40,939 nt of DNA, from NCBI GenBank assembly GCA_007132975.1, contig SLNO01000081.1:1-40939 (forward strand), in the 5' to 3' direction. Shown here piece by piece: positions 7,602 through 16,724 of the stretch. Position 1 is the first letter of the stretch. Each line of letters begins with the position of its first letter. Source of the stretch: Balneolales bacterium. GTDB taxonomy: Bacteria > Bacteroidota > Rhodothermia > Balneolales > Natronogracilivirgulaceae. Below the pieces are notes generated by a model. That model searched no databases and was not told the origin of the DNA. It saw nothing but the letters and a program-made list of their open reading frames with translations. The translations under genes and the position numbers were made by a program.

Positions 7602-9077
7602 TCAGGCCCTGTCCACCAGTGCGCCCACATTCACCGCCGATTGCATCACAAGTGGAATGCCTCCGCCAGGATGTGTGCTGCCCCCGCAAAGGTACAGGTT
7701 GTCGAACCACGGCGATTTGTTGCGCGGACGTACGAAAGCGGCGTTGCGGCTGTTGGAGCTGGTCCCGTAGATGCTGCCCCGGTTCGATCCGTACAGGCGC
7801 TCAAAGTCGGGTGGAGTGATGATTTTTTTGAACACGATCGATTCCCGCAGATCCTGCAGGCCCCGGGCCTCCATCGTGTGGATGATGTGGTCGGTGTAGG
7901 TCTCCTGCCACTCGTGCCACATCTGTCCGGCCGCTGTATATGGTGCGTTGACCAGCATGAATAGGTTGGAGCCGTCTGGCGGGGCATCGTTGGGATCGGT
8001 CACCGAAGTGTTGGTGATGTAAATGGTCGGATCTTGGGGCGGCTCCCTGAGTTCGAAGATGGAGTGGAACTCCTCCTCGTAGTCATCCGAGAAAAAGATG
8101 TTGTGGTGTTCCAACTGAGGGTAGGTTCTGTTGATGCCAAGCAGCACCACAAAACCGGAGCAGGAGGGCTCGATACTGGCAATACGCGCTCTTTTGAGGC
8201 GCGAGAGCGCACGGTCTGGCATGAGGTTAAGATATGTGTCCGTGGCGTCACTGTTGGCTACTACGGCATCGGCCTCATAAAGCGAACCGTTGATCATCAG
8301 TCCGGAAATTTTGCGACGCTCTCCGGGATCAGGGATGATCATGTCTACCGGTACCCCGGTGTGCACCCGTACGCCGCAATCCTCGGCAAGTCGAACCAGC
8401 GCCCTGGCCAGATTGTACATACCGCCCTTCACATAATATCCACCCAGGCGCAGCTCCACATAAGGGATCACATTCAACGTTGCCGGAGCCTTGTAGGGTG
8501 AGGATCCGTTGTAGGTGGGGAACCGCTTGAACAGCTGGCGCATTTTGGGGGAACTGAAAAAATCATCCACTCTCCTTGAAACGGATGTGAACGCGTCGAT
8601 CCGCAGGAAATCGGGGATGTCGCGAAGGTGCAGGTCCCGGACAACCTGAAGGGGGTTGAACAGGAATGTATCAGCCGTACGGCGGTACAGGTCGGCGCTG
8701 TACTCAAGGAAGCGGTCCCACGCTTCCACATCTTCCGGAGCAATCTGGATCAGTTCGTTCCTGTTTCGCTCCGGGTCCAGGTAGTTGTGGAAAACGGAAC
8801 CGTCCGAGAACTGGTAGCGGCAGACCGGTTCAACAGGCATCCATTCAAGGTAGTCGGTAACCGATTTGCCACACTGCTCGAACACTTCCTGTACAATAAA
8901 TGGCATCGTTAGAAGGCTGGGGCCCGTGTCGAAGCGAAATCCATCGGCATTAACTTCCTGCATTTTGCCGCCCGGGTTCTCATTTTGCTCAAACAAGTCA
9001 ACGGTATGACCCTTTGCAGCCAGAATGGCTGCAGCTGAGAGTCCGCCCAAACCTGCACCGATGACGCTGATTTTCAT
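7602..9077 (-). CDS. CrtI/CrtN/CrtD-type carotenoid desaturase (FAD-dependent)
   Basis: The 491-residue protein starts with the dinucleotide-binding motif VIGAGLGGLSAAAILAAKGH, followed by the FDTGPSLLTMP segment typical of phytoene desaturases and 1-hydroxycarotenoid 3,4-desaturases. It ends with the family's FAD-binding signature near LYLCGGSTHPGGGIPLVMQSA. It should introduce double bonds into a carotenoid, but whether the substrate is phytoene or a later intermediate cannot be told from sequence. The open frame extends to 9125, but ATG 9077 is chosen because the flavin fold begins directly after it. No crtB or cyclase gene is nearby; the upstream neighbours are rlmD and a cNMP-binding-like gene. 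Confidence 0.9.
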   Translation of the reverse strand: MKISVIGAGLGGLSAAAILAAKGHTVDLFEQNENPGGKMQEVNADGFRFDTGPSLLTMPFIVQEVFEQCGKSVTDYLEWMPVEPVCRYQFSDGSVFHNYLDPERNRNELIQIAPEDVEAWDRFLEYSADLYRRTADTFLFNPLQVVRDLHLRDIPDFLRIDAFTSVSRRVDDFFSSPKMRQLFKRFPTYNGSSPYKAPATLNVIPYVELRLGGYYVKGGMYNLARALVRLAEDCGVRVHTGVPVDMIIPDPGERRKISGLMINGSLYEADAVVANSDATDTYLNLMPDRALSRLKRARIASIEPSCSGFVVLLGINRTYPQLEHHNIFFSDDYEEEFHSIFELREPPQDPTIYITNTSVTDPNDAPPDGSNLFMLVNAPYTAAGQMWHEWQETYTDHIIHTMEARGLQDLRESIVFKKIITPPDFERLYGSNRGSIYGTSSNSRNAAFVRPRNKSPWFDNLYLCGGSTHPGGGIPLVMQSAVNVGALVDRA

Positions 9078-9129
9078 GTGTTTAAAATATTTTTCCAAAG
9101 AGTTTGCATACGATAAGCAAACCATTCCA

Positions 9130-10563
9130 TCACGTTCCTTTTCTCGATAAAACGGCTACGGATTCGATATGATATGTCCGGGGAAACATGTCCACCGGCT
9201 GGATGCGTTCCAGCGAATACTTTTCTGCCAGCAGGGCGGCATCCCTGGCCTGCGTGGCACTGTTGCAACTCACGTAAATGATTTTTTCCGGAAGGATTTC
9301 AAGGATTTGTCCGATCACGGATTCGTGCATGCCGGCCCTCGGAGGGTCCGTGACAATGACGTCAGGACGGCCATGCCTTCGGATCAGATCGTCGTTGAAT
9401 ATGTCCTTCATGTCGCCCTGCTCAAAAAGGGCATGATCGACGCCATTGGAGGCGGCATTTTCCCGGGCTTTTTCAACCGCACCGGGATGAAGTTCAATTC
9501 CCACGACACGTCCGGCCATTTCACTCAGGTATACTGAAAGCGTGCCCACGCCGCAGTACAGGTCATAAAGCACAGGTACACTTTCAGGCTTAAGCGCATC
9601 CAGCACGACATCATACAGTGCCTTGGCCTGGCGGGTATTGGTCTGGAAAAACGTGTTCGGGTCGATCCGAAAACGATACGGCCCAATGTGTTCCGTGATG
9701 AAACCCGGTCCATACAGCACTTTTTGGTACCGTCCTTCGGAGGATGGAGAGCGGGTGTCATTGATCGTGTGGATGACCGTTGTGATCTGTGGGAAGCGGG
9801 ATGGCAGCCACTCCGCAAACCCGGCCATTATTGCTTCTTCTTCGCCGTTAGTGACCAGGTTTACCATAAGGTCACCGGTCTGTTCGGCATTGCGGATGAT
9901 CAGGTTGCGCAGAAAACCCTCGTGACGGTGGGTATTGTACGGGGCAATGTCATGGGACAGGGCATGCTCACGGACCGCATCCAGGATTTCGTAAGACACC
10001 GGGATCTGAAGATGACACTCCTCCAGGTTCAATATGCGGTCATAGCGTCCGGGCACATGGAGGCCAAGTGCAAAATCACGGTCGGCGATCTCTCGGTCCG
10101 AAGCCACTTCCCGTTCAGTCAACCAGCGGCGGTCACCAAACGTGTATTCCATTTTGTTACGGTAATAGAACGGTTCGGGAGCGCCGATTACCGCTTCGGT
10201 CGCAATGTCCTTAAACCCGCCAATGCGCTGAAAATGATCACGTACATGGCCCGATTTGTATTCCAGTTCCTTCTCATAGGCAATGTGCTGCCATGTGCAT
10301 CCCCCACATGTCCCTGCATGGCGGCATTTCGGGGGAATCCTGTCAGGGGAAGGGGCTACCAACTCAAGCAGCACACCTTCAGCAAAGTTTTTTCTTTTAC
10401 GTGTGATACGCACCCGGACACGGTCTCCGGGGGTGGTATGCTTCACAAAAACGGCATAATCACCGACCTTTCCGAGTCCTTTTCCTTCGAATGCAGCGGC
10501 AGTGATATCCAGGACAAGTTCCTTTCCCTTCTTGACCCGCAATACTGGTGTTTCCTGACTCAT
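9130..10563 (-). CDS. rlmD: 23S rRNA (uracil-C5)-methyltransferase, RlmD/RumA type
   Basis: This SAM-dependent enzyme makes 5-methyluridine in RNA. An N-terminal TRAM domain (roughly 10-70) is followed by an iron-sulfur cluster site with Cys80, Cys86, Cys89 and Cys183. The SAM motif DLYCGVGTLS is at 334-343, TDPPRAG is near 405-411, and the catalytic cysteine is Cys433 in YVSCNSAT. At 477 residues it fits the family. RlmD and RlmCD cannot be separated with confidence by eye, so target position U1939 is presumed. It begins six bases after the stop of the cNMP-binding-like gene on the same strand. Confidence 0.9.
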   Translation of the reverse strand: MSQETPVLRVKKGKELVLDITAAAFEGKGLGKVGDYAVFVKHTTPGDRVRVRITRKRKNFAEGVLLELVAPSPDRIPPKCRHAGTCGGCTWQHIAYEKELEYKSGHVRDHFQRIGGFKDIATEAVIGAPEPFYYRNKMEYTFGDRRWLTEREVASDREIADRDFALGLHVPGRYDRILNLEECHLQIPVSYEILDAVREHALSHDIAPYNTHRHEGFLRNLIIRNAEQTGDLMVNLVTNGEEEAIMAGFAEWLPSRFPQITTVIHTINDTRSPSSEGRYQKVLYGPGFITEHIGPYRFRIDPNTFFQTNTRQAKALYDVVLDALKPESVPVLYDLYCGVGTLSVYLSEMAGRVVGIELHPGAVEKARENAASNGVDHALFEQGDMKDIFNDDLIRRHGRPDVIVTDPPRAGMHESVIGQILEILPEKIIYVSCNSATQARDAALLAEKYSLERIQPVDMFPRTYHIESVAVLSRKGT

Positions 10564-10569
10564 TCCGGA

Positions 10570-11136
10570 TCAGCTGATTTTTTTCCTGGCCGATTCTTCG
10601 GTAGGCATGTCATAGGTTTCGAAAAGCAGGGCATATGCTTCCGCGCCGGTCGCCTCGTCGTCGATTTTCGACATGCGTGTCATGACCAGATCGAGATGGT
10701 GCGTGGCGAACACGTTGAGCGTCTCCAGGAATCGTAGTGCGATCCGCGGATGTCGCTTCCCGAGCGTCTGGTAATCCGAAATGAAGAAGCCATTCAGAAC
10801 AGCGTCCGTAGTGCAGCGTGCAGAGGCCTTTCGCTTTACAAGATAATCCACACTGAAAGCACCAAAGCATTCTGGCGCATGCAGGACGGTGAGCTGTACG
10901 GCATTGTCGGTGTGCTCTTCCTGGTAGAGCAGTTCCACGGCACCCTGCTCAATCATGTAGAGGCCGGTGCCGGGATCACCCTGATGGTAGACATATTCCC
11001 CTGCTTTGAACCGCCGCCGATGGCTGAGTTGCAGGAACTCATACCGCTCGAGCTGCGACATCCTTTTCAGGAACGGCGACTGAAAAATTATTTCGGACTG
11101 CGCCGTGATGCGCTTCCAGAACTTCGGCTTGATCAT
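10570..11136 (-). CDS. Stand-alone cyclic-nucleotide-binding-like domain protein
   Basis: The 188-residue protein has one cNMP-binding beta-roll: FKAGEYVYHQGDPGTGLYMIEQGAVELLY near 44-73. The phosphate-binding cassette is altered: FGAFSVDYLVKRKASARC stands where a canonical domain has FGE...R(A/S), so the ribose-contacting glutamate is replaced by alanine. There is no helix-turn-helix, channel or kinase domain; the rest is helical. It may bind another ligand or act only by protein contacts. It is the first gene of a compact group with rlmD. Confidence 0.85.
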   Translation of the reverse strand: MIKPKFWKRITAQSEIIFQSPFLKRMSQLERYEFLQLSHRRRFKAGEYVYHQGDPGTGLYMIEQGAVELLYQEEHTDNAVQLTVLHAPECFGAFSVDYLVKRKASARCTTDAVLNGFFISDYQTLGKRHPRIALRFLETLNVFATHHLDLVMTRMSKIDDEATGAEAYALLFETYDMPTEESARKKIS

Positions 11137-11221
11137 GGCTGGGTAAAGAGGTTGAATCGGATTTAATTCCCCGAATTGCTGCGTTACGGTTATCAGGTAA
11201 GGTACAAAATGATCGGGATAA

Positions 11222-11259
11222 TTTGCTTGGTCAATTCGAAGGTTTGATTCTGTACTTTG
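11222..11259 (+). promoter_or_regulatory. Weak Bacteroidota-type promoter candidate
   Basis: TACTTTG at 11253-11259 resembles the -7 consensus TAnnTTTG with one base missing. A TTG occurs about 23 bases upstream (11227-11229) as a possible -33 element. It precedes the exported protein gene starting at 11324. Both elements are imperfect. Confidence 0.3.
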
Positions 11260-11323
11260 CGTACATTATCGAAACATTCAAACAGACCTTTGTTATTCAA
11301 ACTACCTAAAAACTTGCAATGCG

Positions 11324-11860
11324 ATGAAAAAAATCATTTTAACTTTTATTGTCATGCTCGTTGCATCCGGGGTTGGCAATGCGCAGTATCTTGTCGACAG
11401 CCAGCTTTTTTCTGATGGCGTCCCGGAAATCAAAATCATGGAATTTGGAGTGCCAGACCCGGTTCGAATCACGGAACGGAAAGAGAGGGCCCATGCGGCA
11501 TTCGAGGACGGTGACTGCACGCAGGCAATTCCGGAACTTGATTCACTGGCCAGGGAGGCTGACTGGTACGGGACCCTGATCTTGACGGGACTGGAACCCT
11601 ATTTTCAGGCAGACATCCGGGACAAGCGGGAATTCACCGACCAGAGGATGCTCATGCCCCTTGAAGCCAGGGGTAACGAGTATTTTGTCATCAGGAATGA
11701 AAGCATGGTGATGTTGGCGGAATGCCTGTCGGAAACCGGTGATACCGAGGCTGCGGTTTCGGCGTACATAAGGGTTTTCAAGGCTATTTACATTAACGAG
11801 CGTGCCTTGTGGGATCGCGCAAGAAACGGTTTTTACGAGTTGATTGGTTTCAGTCCATGA
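11324..11860 (+). CDS. Exported protein of unknown function
   Basis: I do not recognise a family. The 178-residue product has a clear Sec signal peptide (MKKIILTFIVMLVASGVGNA, likely cut before QYLVDS). The mature part is helical, with a TPR-like rhythm: AHAAFEDGDCTQAIPELDSLA and later MLAECLSETGDTEAAVSAYIRVFKAI, each a helix pair with Gly-Asp turns. It carries two cysteines (in GDCTQA and AECLSE). It is convergent with the Omp85 gene and otherwise isolated. A periplasmic scaffold role is possible but unproven. Confidence 0.85.
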   Translation: MKKIILTFIVMLVASGVGNAQYLVDSQLFSDGVPEIKIMEFGVPDPVRITERKERAHAAFEDGDCTQAIPELDSLAREADWYGTLILTGLEPYFQADIRDKREFTDQRMLMPLEARGNEYFVIRNESMVMLAECLSETGDTEAAVSAYIRVFKAIYINERALWDRARNGFYELIGFSP

Positions 11861-11887
11861 CAGTGATCGGTTCCGGTATATAATTGC

Positions 11888-11922
11888 AAAAAACAGCCCA
11901 TTCCATTGCTCAGAACGAATGG
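11888..11922 (-). terminator. Possible weak terminator of the Omp85 gene
   Basis: On the minus strand CCATTC pairs with GAATGG (11917-11922 with 11898-11903, loop of 13 bases) and is followed by a run of six T (11888-11893 complement). The stem is short, and one arm overlaps the last codons of the gene, so the call is tentative. Confidence 0.35.
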
Positions 11923-14270
11923 CCAATACCGAAGTGCCAGTAGGGATTGCTGTTGTTGAACCAGCCGCGCTGAAGGTCATGGACCCGGTAGGCAATGTCA
12001 ATGCGGAAGACCAGGTACTCCCAGTCAAGACGAAGTCCGAAACCGGAACCAACGGCAATTTGCTTGTAAAACTCATCAAAACGGAACTTGCCCTCGTCAA
12101 ACGGATTCCGTGTCCCGTACCAGATGTTACCAAAATCTGTAAACCCGGCAATGCCCCAGTTCGTATTCAGGAAATTGTGGAAGATGATGTGCCGGTATTC
12201 CATGAACCCTGCCAGCTTCAGGTCGCCGCCGTTGATGGGTACTTCCCCGGCGGATGCATCCAGGTCGGCTGGACCCAGACGCAATGGCGGCCATCCGCGA
12301 ATGTCGTTGCTTCCGCCGGCAAAAAAGCGCCTGTTGAGGGGTATCTGCTGAGTCACACCAAACGCGTGTGCATATCCAGCAAACGCCCGCCAGGCAAACG
12401 TTCCGTTTTCCAGCACCGGAGTATAGTTCCGGTAATCAAAAGATACCCGGACAAACTGGCTGTAGGTCAGTGTGCTGTCACTAAGGTTCAGAGAGGGAAC
12501 GGTTCCCTGCACATCCCCCGGGTCAAAGAGGAACCGGTCCATGAGAAAGGGGATGGTACCCCCAAGTTCAATCGATGACTCACTGAAAAAACCGTAGTCC
12601 CGTTTGATGAGATCGGTCATGGCGTACCGGAAAGTGTATCGTATGATGGAACTGAACTGGGGATTGAAGTCCTCAAGGATGCGCTCCACAATGATTTCAT
12701 CGAACCGATCACGCAAATTGCGCTCAAATTCGGGCGTTGCCGATGCATCAAGCCAGTCCAGTTCAATAAGATCCAGCAGGCTAGCCATTTGTGGCCGGTG
12801 GCGCACTTCGAACTGGTTGTTGAAGCGGAAGTTGGCGTTGATGGTGAAATTTTCCTGGCGGCTCTGCGCCCAGCTGAGTCGGTAGCGTGTACTGGCATTC
12901 AGGAAAAACGGGGTCTGATCGAGCCTCTGGAAAGGAAAGTTGAGCCGTCGAACGGTATAAGCCGTGCTCAGCTCTGTGCTGTTGAGCAGGGTGCCTCCGA
13001 CGAACTCGAAATTGCCCTGCAGCCCCACTTCAAAATTCTCTGCCCCACGGAACAGGTTGTTGTTGATGTACCGTACCCCGGCGCCGGCTCCGAAGCCAAG
13101 CCGCCTCATCCCAAAGAAATCAAGCTGAATCCTGTGTTTTGGCAGGGTCTGCATCCTCACATAGACCGGAAGGACCTGTTCTGAAAAGTCGGGCAGGGAC
13201 CCGTCAGGTGTATGGCCGAACTGGTTTACCACCAGCATGCCCAGGTTCTGGAACTGGTTGACGGAGTTGCGGTAGGCGCTGTTGTCGTACCGTGTGCCAG
13301 GCTGGAACAGCAGCTGGCGCGCGATAAGCCCGGTGCGGGTCTTGGCCGACTCGTCCACATGCACCACGATCTCATAGGATTCCTCCGTGTGCGGAGGCCC
13401 TGAAAGAGTATCCTTGCGCACGCGGTCGAACTGGCCATCCGGGCCACGCAGTTCCACATGTACGTTTCCAAACTGGTATATCTGTCCGGGGAAAATCCGG
13501 AACAGCACGTCCAATTCCAGGGTCTCAACTGTATCCTGCCGAACGACGGCGATCACCGAGTCCCGAGTGACGGAGGCATATCCATTGTTTCTCAGGTGGG
13601 CAATGATGCGGTTGCGCTCCTCGGCAATCTTCTCGTATGTAAATGCCTGACCCGAATGAAAGGAGGTGTCGTTTATGGCACGCGTGACTATGTCACTGTT
13701 CTTGTAAAAGGCGACCGGATCGTTAACGGTATCCATCTGCGGCATGCCGCGGTAATAGATCGTGCGGATGCGCGACTGCCGGCCTTCGCGTATCATGAAA
13801 GACACTTCCACCCGCTCACGGTCGAAGTACGTAATATTCGTATCAATTATCGCACTTCGGAAGCCATTGGACTCGTAAAAATTGGTCAGGCGCTCAATAT
13901 CCCTTTGCAGTACACTCCTGTCAAGAAGCGACGGGGGCTCACCGATCCGGTTGGAAATGCGATTGAGCTGGTACCAGAAGGTAAGCCCGGGTATGCCAAG
14001 GAACTGGCGGTTGGGACGTGTGCGGACAATTGCCCGAAGTTCGCCGTTGCTGAAAGACTGGTTTCCTACAAAGCGCACACGCCGGATTCTCCTGTCATCA
14101 TCGTTCTGCTCGTCAGTATCGGTGTTTCCGGCCACCATTGCAGGAGCATGCGCTATTGCAAAACCCGTGCCAGGGTCAATTGAAGAAGCGCGGGCACCGG
14201 AATCTGAGAGCAGAGGCAGCGTCAGGCCGGGAAGCAAGCACAGGCATATAACACGTAGAAGGCGGTTCAA
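11910..14270 (-). CDS. BamA/TamA-type Omp85 outer-membrane protein
   Basis: The 786-residue protein belongs to the family that inserts or translocates outer-membrane proteins. It has an N-terminal signal peptide (about 1-29), an acidic linker, and POTRA-like domains from about residue 62 (RIRRVRFVGNQSFSNGELRAIV) to about 370. The beta-barrel half carries the L6 loop motif DIRGW at 656-660 and ends in FGIGHSF with the terminal phenylalanine used for outer-membrane assembly. The length fits TamA-like or short BamA-like proteins in Bacteroidota, so it may be a second Omp85, not the essential BamA. The only in-frame start with a signal peptide is TTG at 14270. Confidence 0.9.
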   Translation of the reverse strand: MNRLLRVICLCLLPGLTLPLLSDSGARASSIDPGTGFAIAHAPAMVAGNTDTDEQNDDDRRIRRVRFVGNQSFSNGELRAIVRTRPNRQFLGIPGLTFWYQLNRISNRIGEPPSLLDRSVLQRDIERLTNFYESNGFRSAIIDTNITYFDRERVEVSFMIREGRQSRIRTIYYRGMPQMDTVNDPVAFYKNSDIVTRAINDTSFHSGQAFTYEKIAEERNRIIAHLRNNGYASVTRDSVIAVVRQDTVETLELDVLFRIFPGQIYQFGNVHVELRGPDGQFDRVRKDTLSGPPHTEESYEIVVHVDESAKTRTGLIARQLLFQPGTRYDNSAYRNSVNQFQNLGMLVVNQFGHTPDGSLPDFSEQVLPVYVRMQTLPKHRIQLDFFGMRRLGFGAGAGVRYINNNLFRGAENFEVGLQGNFEFVGGTLLNSTELSTAYTVRRLNFPFQRLDQTPFFLNASTRYRLSWAQSRQENFTINANFRFNNQFEVRHRPQMASLLDLIELDWLDASATPEFERNLRDRFDEIIVERILEDFNPQFSSIIRYTFRYAMTDLIKRDYGFFSESSIELGGTIPFLMDRFLFDPGDVQGTVPSLNLSDSTLTYSQFVRVSFDYRNYTPVLENGTFAWRAFAGYAHAFGVTQQIPLNRRFFAGGSNDIRGWPPLRLGPADLDASAGEVPINGGDLKLAGFMEYRHIIFHNFLNTNWGIAGFTDFGNIWYGTRNPFDEGKFRFDEFYKQIAVGSGFGLRLDWEYLVFRIDIAYRVHDLQRGWFNNSNPYWHFGIGHSF

Positions 14271-14397
14271 TGAAAGCAGATGCAGATGTATGGTGGCGAA
14301 ATATCTTTACGTCACCTGAATATAAGCATTTCAAGTATGGGTGGAAGACGGTGGCAGGATGCAGATGAAACTGGAACAGCAAAAGGTTTGCCGGTCG

Positions 14398-14643
14398 TCA
14401 GACGTCGTCGTAGTCGAATCCTTCGTCCTCCTCTCCATGGAAGAAGTCCTCTTTCATGATATAGTCAGGCCATATCTCCTCGATGCTCTCATAGGGAGTG
14501 TCGTCTTCTTCATCAAGCTCGAACAGATTGTCAATAACCTGCTGGGGGCAGCCGTTTCTTTCGGCCCATTCAATCAATTCGTTCCTGGTAGCAGGCCAAG
14601 GTGCATCTTCAAGCGTGGCAGCAAGTTCAACGGTCCAAATCAT
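14398..14643 (-). CDS. DUF2795-family acidic small protein
   Basis: The 81-residue cytoplasmic protein has the short helical core MIWTVELAATLEDAPWPATRNELIEWAERNG typical of small DUF2795-type proteins, then CPQQVIDNLFEL and a very acidic tail ending GFDYDDV. DUF2795 has no assigned function. The assignment is from recall of family appearance. An A/T-rich 183-base region separates it from tatA, with which it is divergent. Confidence 0.8.
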   Translation of the reverse strand: MIWTVELAATLEDAPWPATRNELIEWAERNGCPQQVIDNLFELDEEDDTPYESIEEIWPDYIMKEDFFHGEEDEGFDYDDV

Positions 14644-14826
14644 AGTGTTTAAATCTTAATTATTTAATTAGTAACATTCGTCGACTATTAACTAATAAAA
14701 ATGATAAAATTCAAGTCCGTAACGTCTTCACAATAAAATAAATTTTTCTAGAGTTACCCCTGAACTGAAAGTTTGTTATTTTACAAAATCCAACGATTGT
14801 TTTAAAATAAATTTTGAGGTTGTTTT
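14644..14826. promoter_or_regulatory. A/T-rich divergent intergenic region
   Basis: This region between the DUF2795 gene (minus) and tatA (plus) is far richer in A and T than the flanking genes and should carry promoters for both. TTTGT...ACAAA around 14772-14787 forms a short inverted repeat. No -35/-10 or TAnnTTTG pair is convincing enough to mark alone. Confidence 0.45.
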
Positions 14827-15066
14827 ATGGGCTCATTTGGTGGCATTGAAATCCTGGTTATCGTTCTGGTTGTGCTCCTGCTTTTCGGAGCAAAAAAGAT
14901 CCCGGAACTTGCACGTGGACTGGGGCAGGGTATAACAGAGTTCCGCAAAGCTTCCAGTGATATTCGCAAGGAACTGGAGAAGGGTTCTGATGATCCACCC
15001 GAACCCAAAAGGGAAGAACCCAGAAGAGAAGAACAAAAGGTGAAAAAAGAGGAGCAGCAGGATTGA
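14827..15066 (+). CDS. tatA: Twin-arginine translocase subunit TatA/TatE
   Basis: The 79-residue protein has one N-terminal membrane helix ([31 protein letters not shown]), the [11 protein letters not shown] hinge and an amphipathic helix, then a charged tail rich in K and E. TatA oligomers form the passage for folded proteins carrying SRRxFLK signals. The alkaline phosphatase in this window has such a signal. No tatC is present here. Confidence 0.95.
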   Translation: MGSFGGIEILVIVLVVLLLFGAKKIPELARGLGQGITEFRKASSDIRKELEKGSDDPPEPKREEPRREEQKVKKEEQQD

Positions 15067-15147
15067 TGTTTCCGCAGAAATCTCACCTACCCCTCCGTTG
15101 TGACAAAATCTTCTGAAACCCGTATTTGAACAAGGTTATTTCCCGTT

Positions 15148-16677
15148 TTGAACGTAACTGATATACGCCGTACCCGTGCACAGCTGGATTCCGGAGAGCT
15201 CTCACTGCCGGATCTGGTGTCAGGGTTTCTTTCCCGCATTGCAAAGGATAACCCGGATGTCAACGCTTTTACGCAGCTGCAGGAAGAACAGGCGCTGGAT
15301 CATGCCCGGCACATCCAGGAGAAAATCTCCGCCGGCACTGCCGGACCGCTGGCAGGCACTGTCATGGGCATCAAGGAAGTGCTCTGTCAGAAAGGCTATC
15401 GCGCCACATGCGCATCAAAAATGCTCGCTTCCTATGAAGCGGTGTATAACGCCACCGTTGTGGAGCGGCTGCTAGAGCAGGATGCCATCATCATCGGCCG
15501 ACTGAACATGGATGAGTTTGCCATGGGCTCATCCAATGAGAATACCATCTATGGTCCGGTCCGCAATCCGAGAGATCATTCGCGTGTGTCCGGCGGTTCC
15601 AGCGGGGGCAGTGCGGCTGCCGTTGCCGCAGGAATGTGCCATGCCACTTTGGGAAGCGATACCGGCGGATCCATTCGTCAGCCGGCTTCCTTTTGCGGAG
15701 TGGTGGGGCTCAAGCCATCCTACGGTCGCGTTTCCCGCTATGGGCTTATTGCCTATGCCTCATCTTTTGACAGCATCGGGCCGTTGACCACATCTGTATA
15801 CGACGCCTCGGTCATTCTAAAAGCGATAGCCGGCCGTGATCCCATGGATGCCACGTCTTCCAAAGAACCGGTTCCCGACTACCCTGCCCTGCTGGAGGAC
15901 GTGAGATCCGACATCACCGTAGGCATTCCGCGCGAATATTTCAGTGAGGAACTGGACCCGGAGATCCGTCGGCAGGTCATGCAGGTTGCCGAAAAAATGG
16001 AGCAGAAAGGTGCTAAACTGGTGGAAATCGGTCTGCCAAACCTGAAATACGCCGTTGCCGCCTACTATGTGCTGGCCACGGCCGAGGCATCGAGCAACCT
16101 GGCGCGCTTCGATGGTATCCGGTATGGACACCGGGCCGATATGAAGGCGGTGCGGGCACAGTTGAAGGCCGAGGAAGACGCCATGAAAGCCAAAGGGAAT
16201 CATGCAGCGCGTGATTTGGACTCGCCGATGATCCGGCTCTACAAGCAGAGCCGCACGGAGGGATTCGGCCCGGAAGTGAAGCGGCGCATCATGCTTGGAA
16301 CCTATGTACTCAGCGCCGGCTACTACGATGCCTACTACGGCAAGGCCCAGCGCATCCGACGGCTCATCAAACAGGATTTTGAACAGGCCTTTTCCAAAGT
16401 AAATGTCATCATCTCACCCACGTCCCCGTCCACGGCGTTTGAGCTTGGGACTAAACTGAACGATCCGCTGCAGATGTACCTGACCGATATTTATACCATC
16501 TCGGCAAATCTGGCCGGCATCTGCGGCATCAGCATACCGGCCGGCAATCACAGCAGCGACGGAATGCCTGTGGGTGTGCAGTTCATGGCCGATGCCTTCC
16601 ATGAAACGGAATTGCTCAATGCCGCCCGCCTCGCTGAGATGGTCTGCACTGCCGGAACGGACGAAAAGCCAGCCTGA
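15148..16677 (+). CDS. gatA: Glutamyl-tRNA(Gln)/aspartyl-tRNA(Asn) amidotransferase subunit A
   Basis: GatA releases ammonia from glutamine for GatB to amidate misacylated tRNA. The amidase triad is present: Lys76 in MGIKEVL, Ser151 in GGSSGGSAAAVAAG and the nucleophile Ser175 in TGGSIRQPA. It is 509 residues from TTG at 15148. No ATG or GTG lies between the upstream in-frame stop (TGA 15127) and the conserved core, so TTG is the start. gatB and gatC are not adjacent. Confidence 0.95.
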   Translation: MNVTDIRRTRAQLDSGELSLPDLVSGFLSRIAKDNPDVNAFTQLQEEQALDHARHIQEKISAGTAGPLAGTVMGIKEVLCQKGYRATCASKMLASYEAVYNATVVERLLEQDAIIIGRLNMDEFAMGSSNENTIYGPVRNPRDHSRVSGGSSGGSAAAVAAGMCHATLGSDTGGSIRQPASFCGVVGLKPSYGRVSRYGLIAYASSFDSIGPLTTSVYDASVILKAIAGRDPMDATSSKEPVPDYPALLEDVRSDITVGIPREYFSEELDPEIRRQVMQVAEKMEQKGAKLVEIGLPNLKYAVAAYYVLATAEASSNLARFDGIRYGHRADMKAVRAQLKAEEDAMKAKGNHAARDLDSPMIRLYKQSRTEGFGPEVKRRIMLGTYVLSAGYYDAYYGKAQRIRRLIKQDFEQAFSKVNVIISPTSPSTAFELGTKLNDPLQMYLTDIYTISANLAGICGISIPAGNHSSDGMPVGVQFMADAFHETELLNAARLAEMVCTAGTDEKPA

Positions 16678-16724
16678 GCACCCAAAACCATAATATCCCC
16701 TCCAGATGTTACCGGACTGAGCAT

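Noticed and set aside
9688-10737. 349-codon open frame on the plus strand
   Set aside because: It lies antisense to rlmD, whose Fe-S cysteines, SAM motif and catalytic cysteine are all intact; the antisense product has no recognisable motif or signal.
13458-14183. 241-codon open frame on the plus strand
   Set aside because: Antisense to the POTRA region of the Omp85 gene; no independent start signal or domain.
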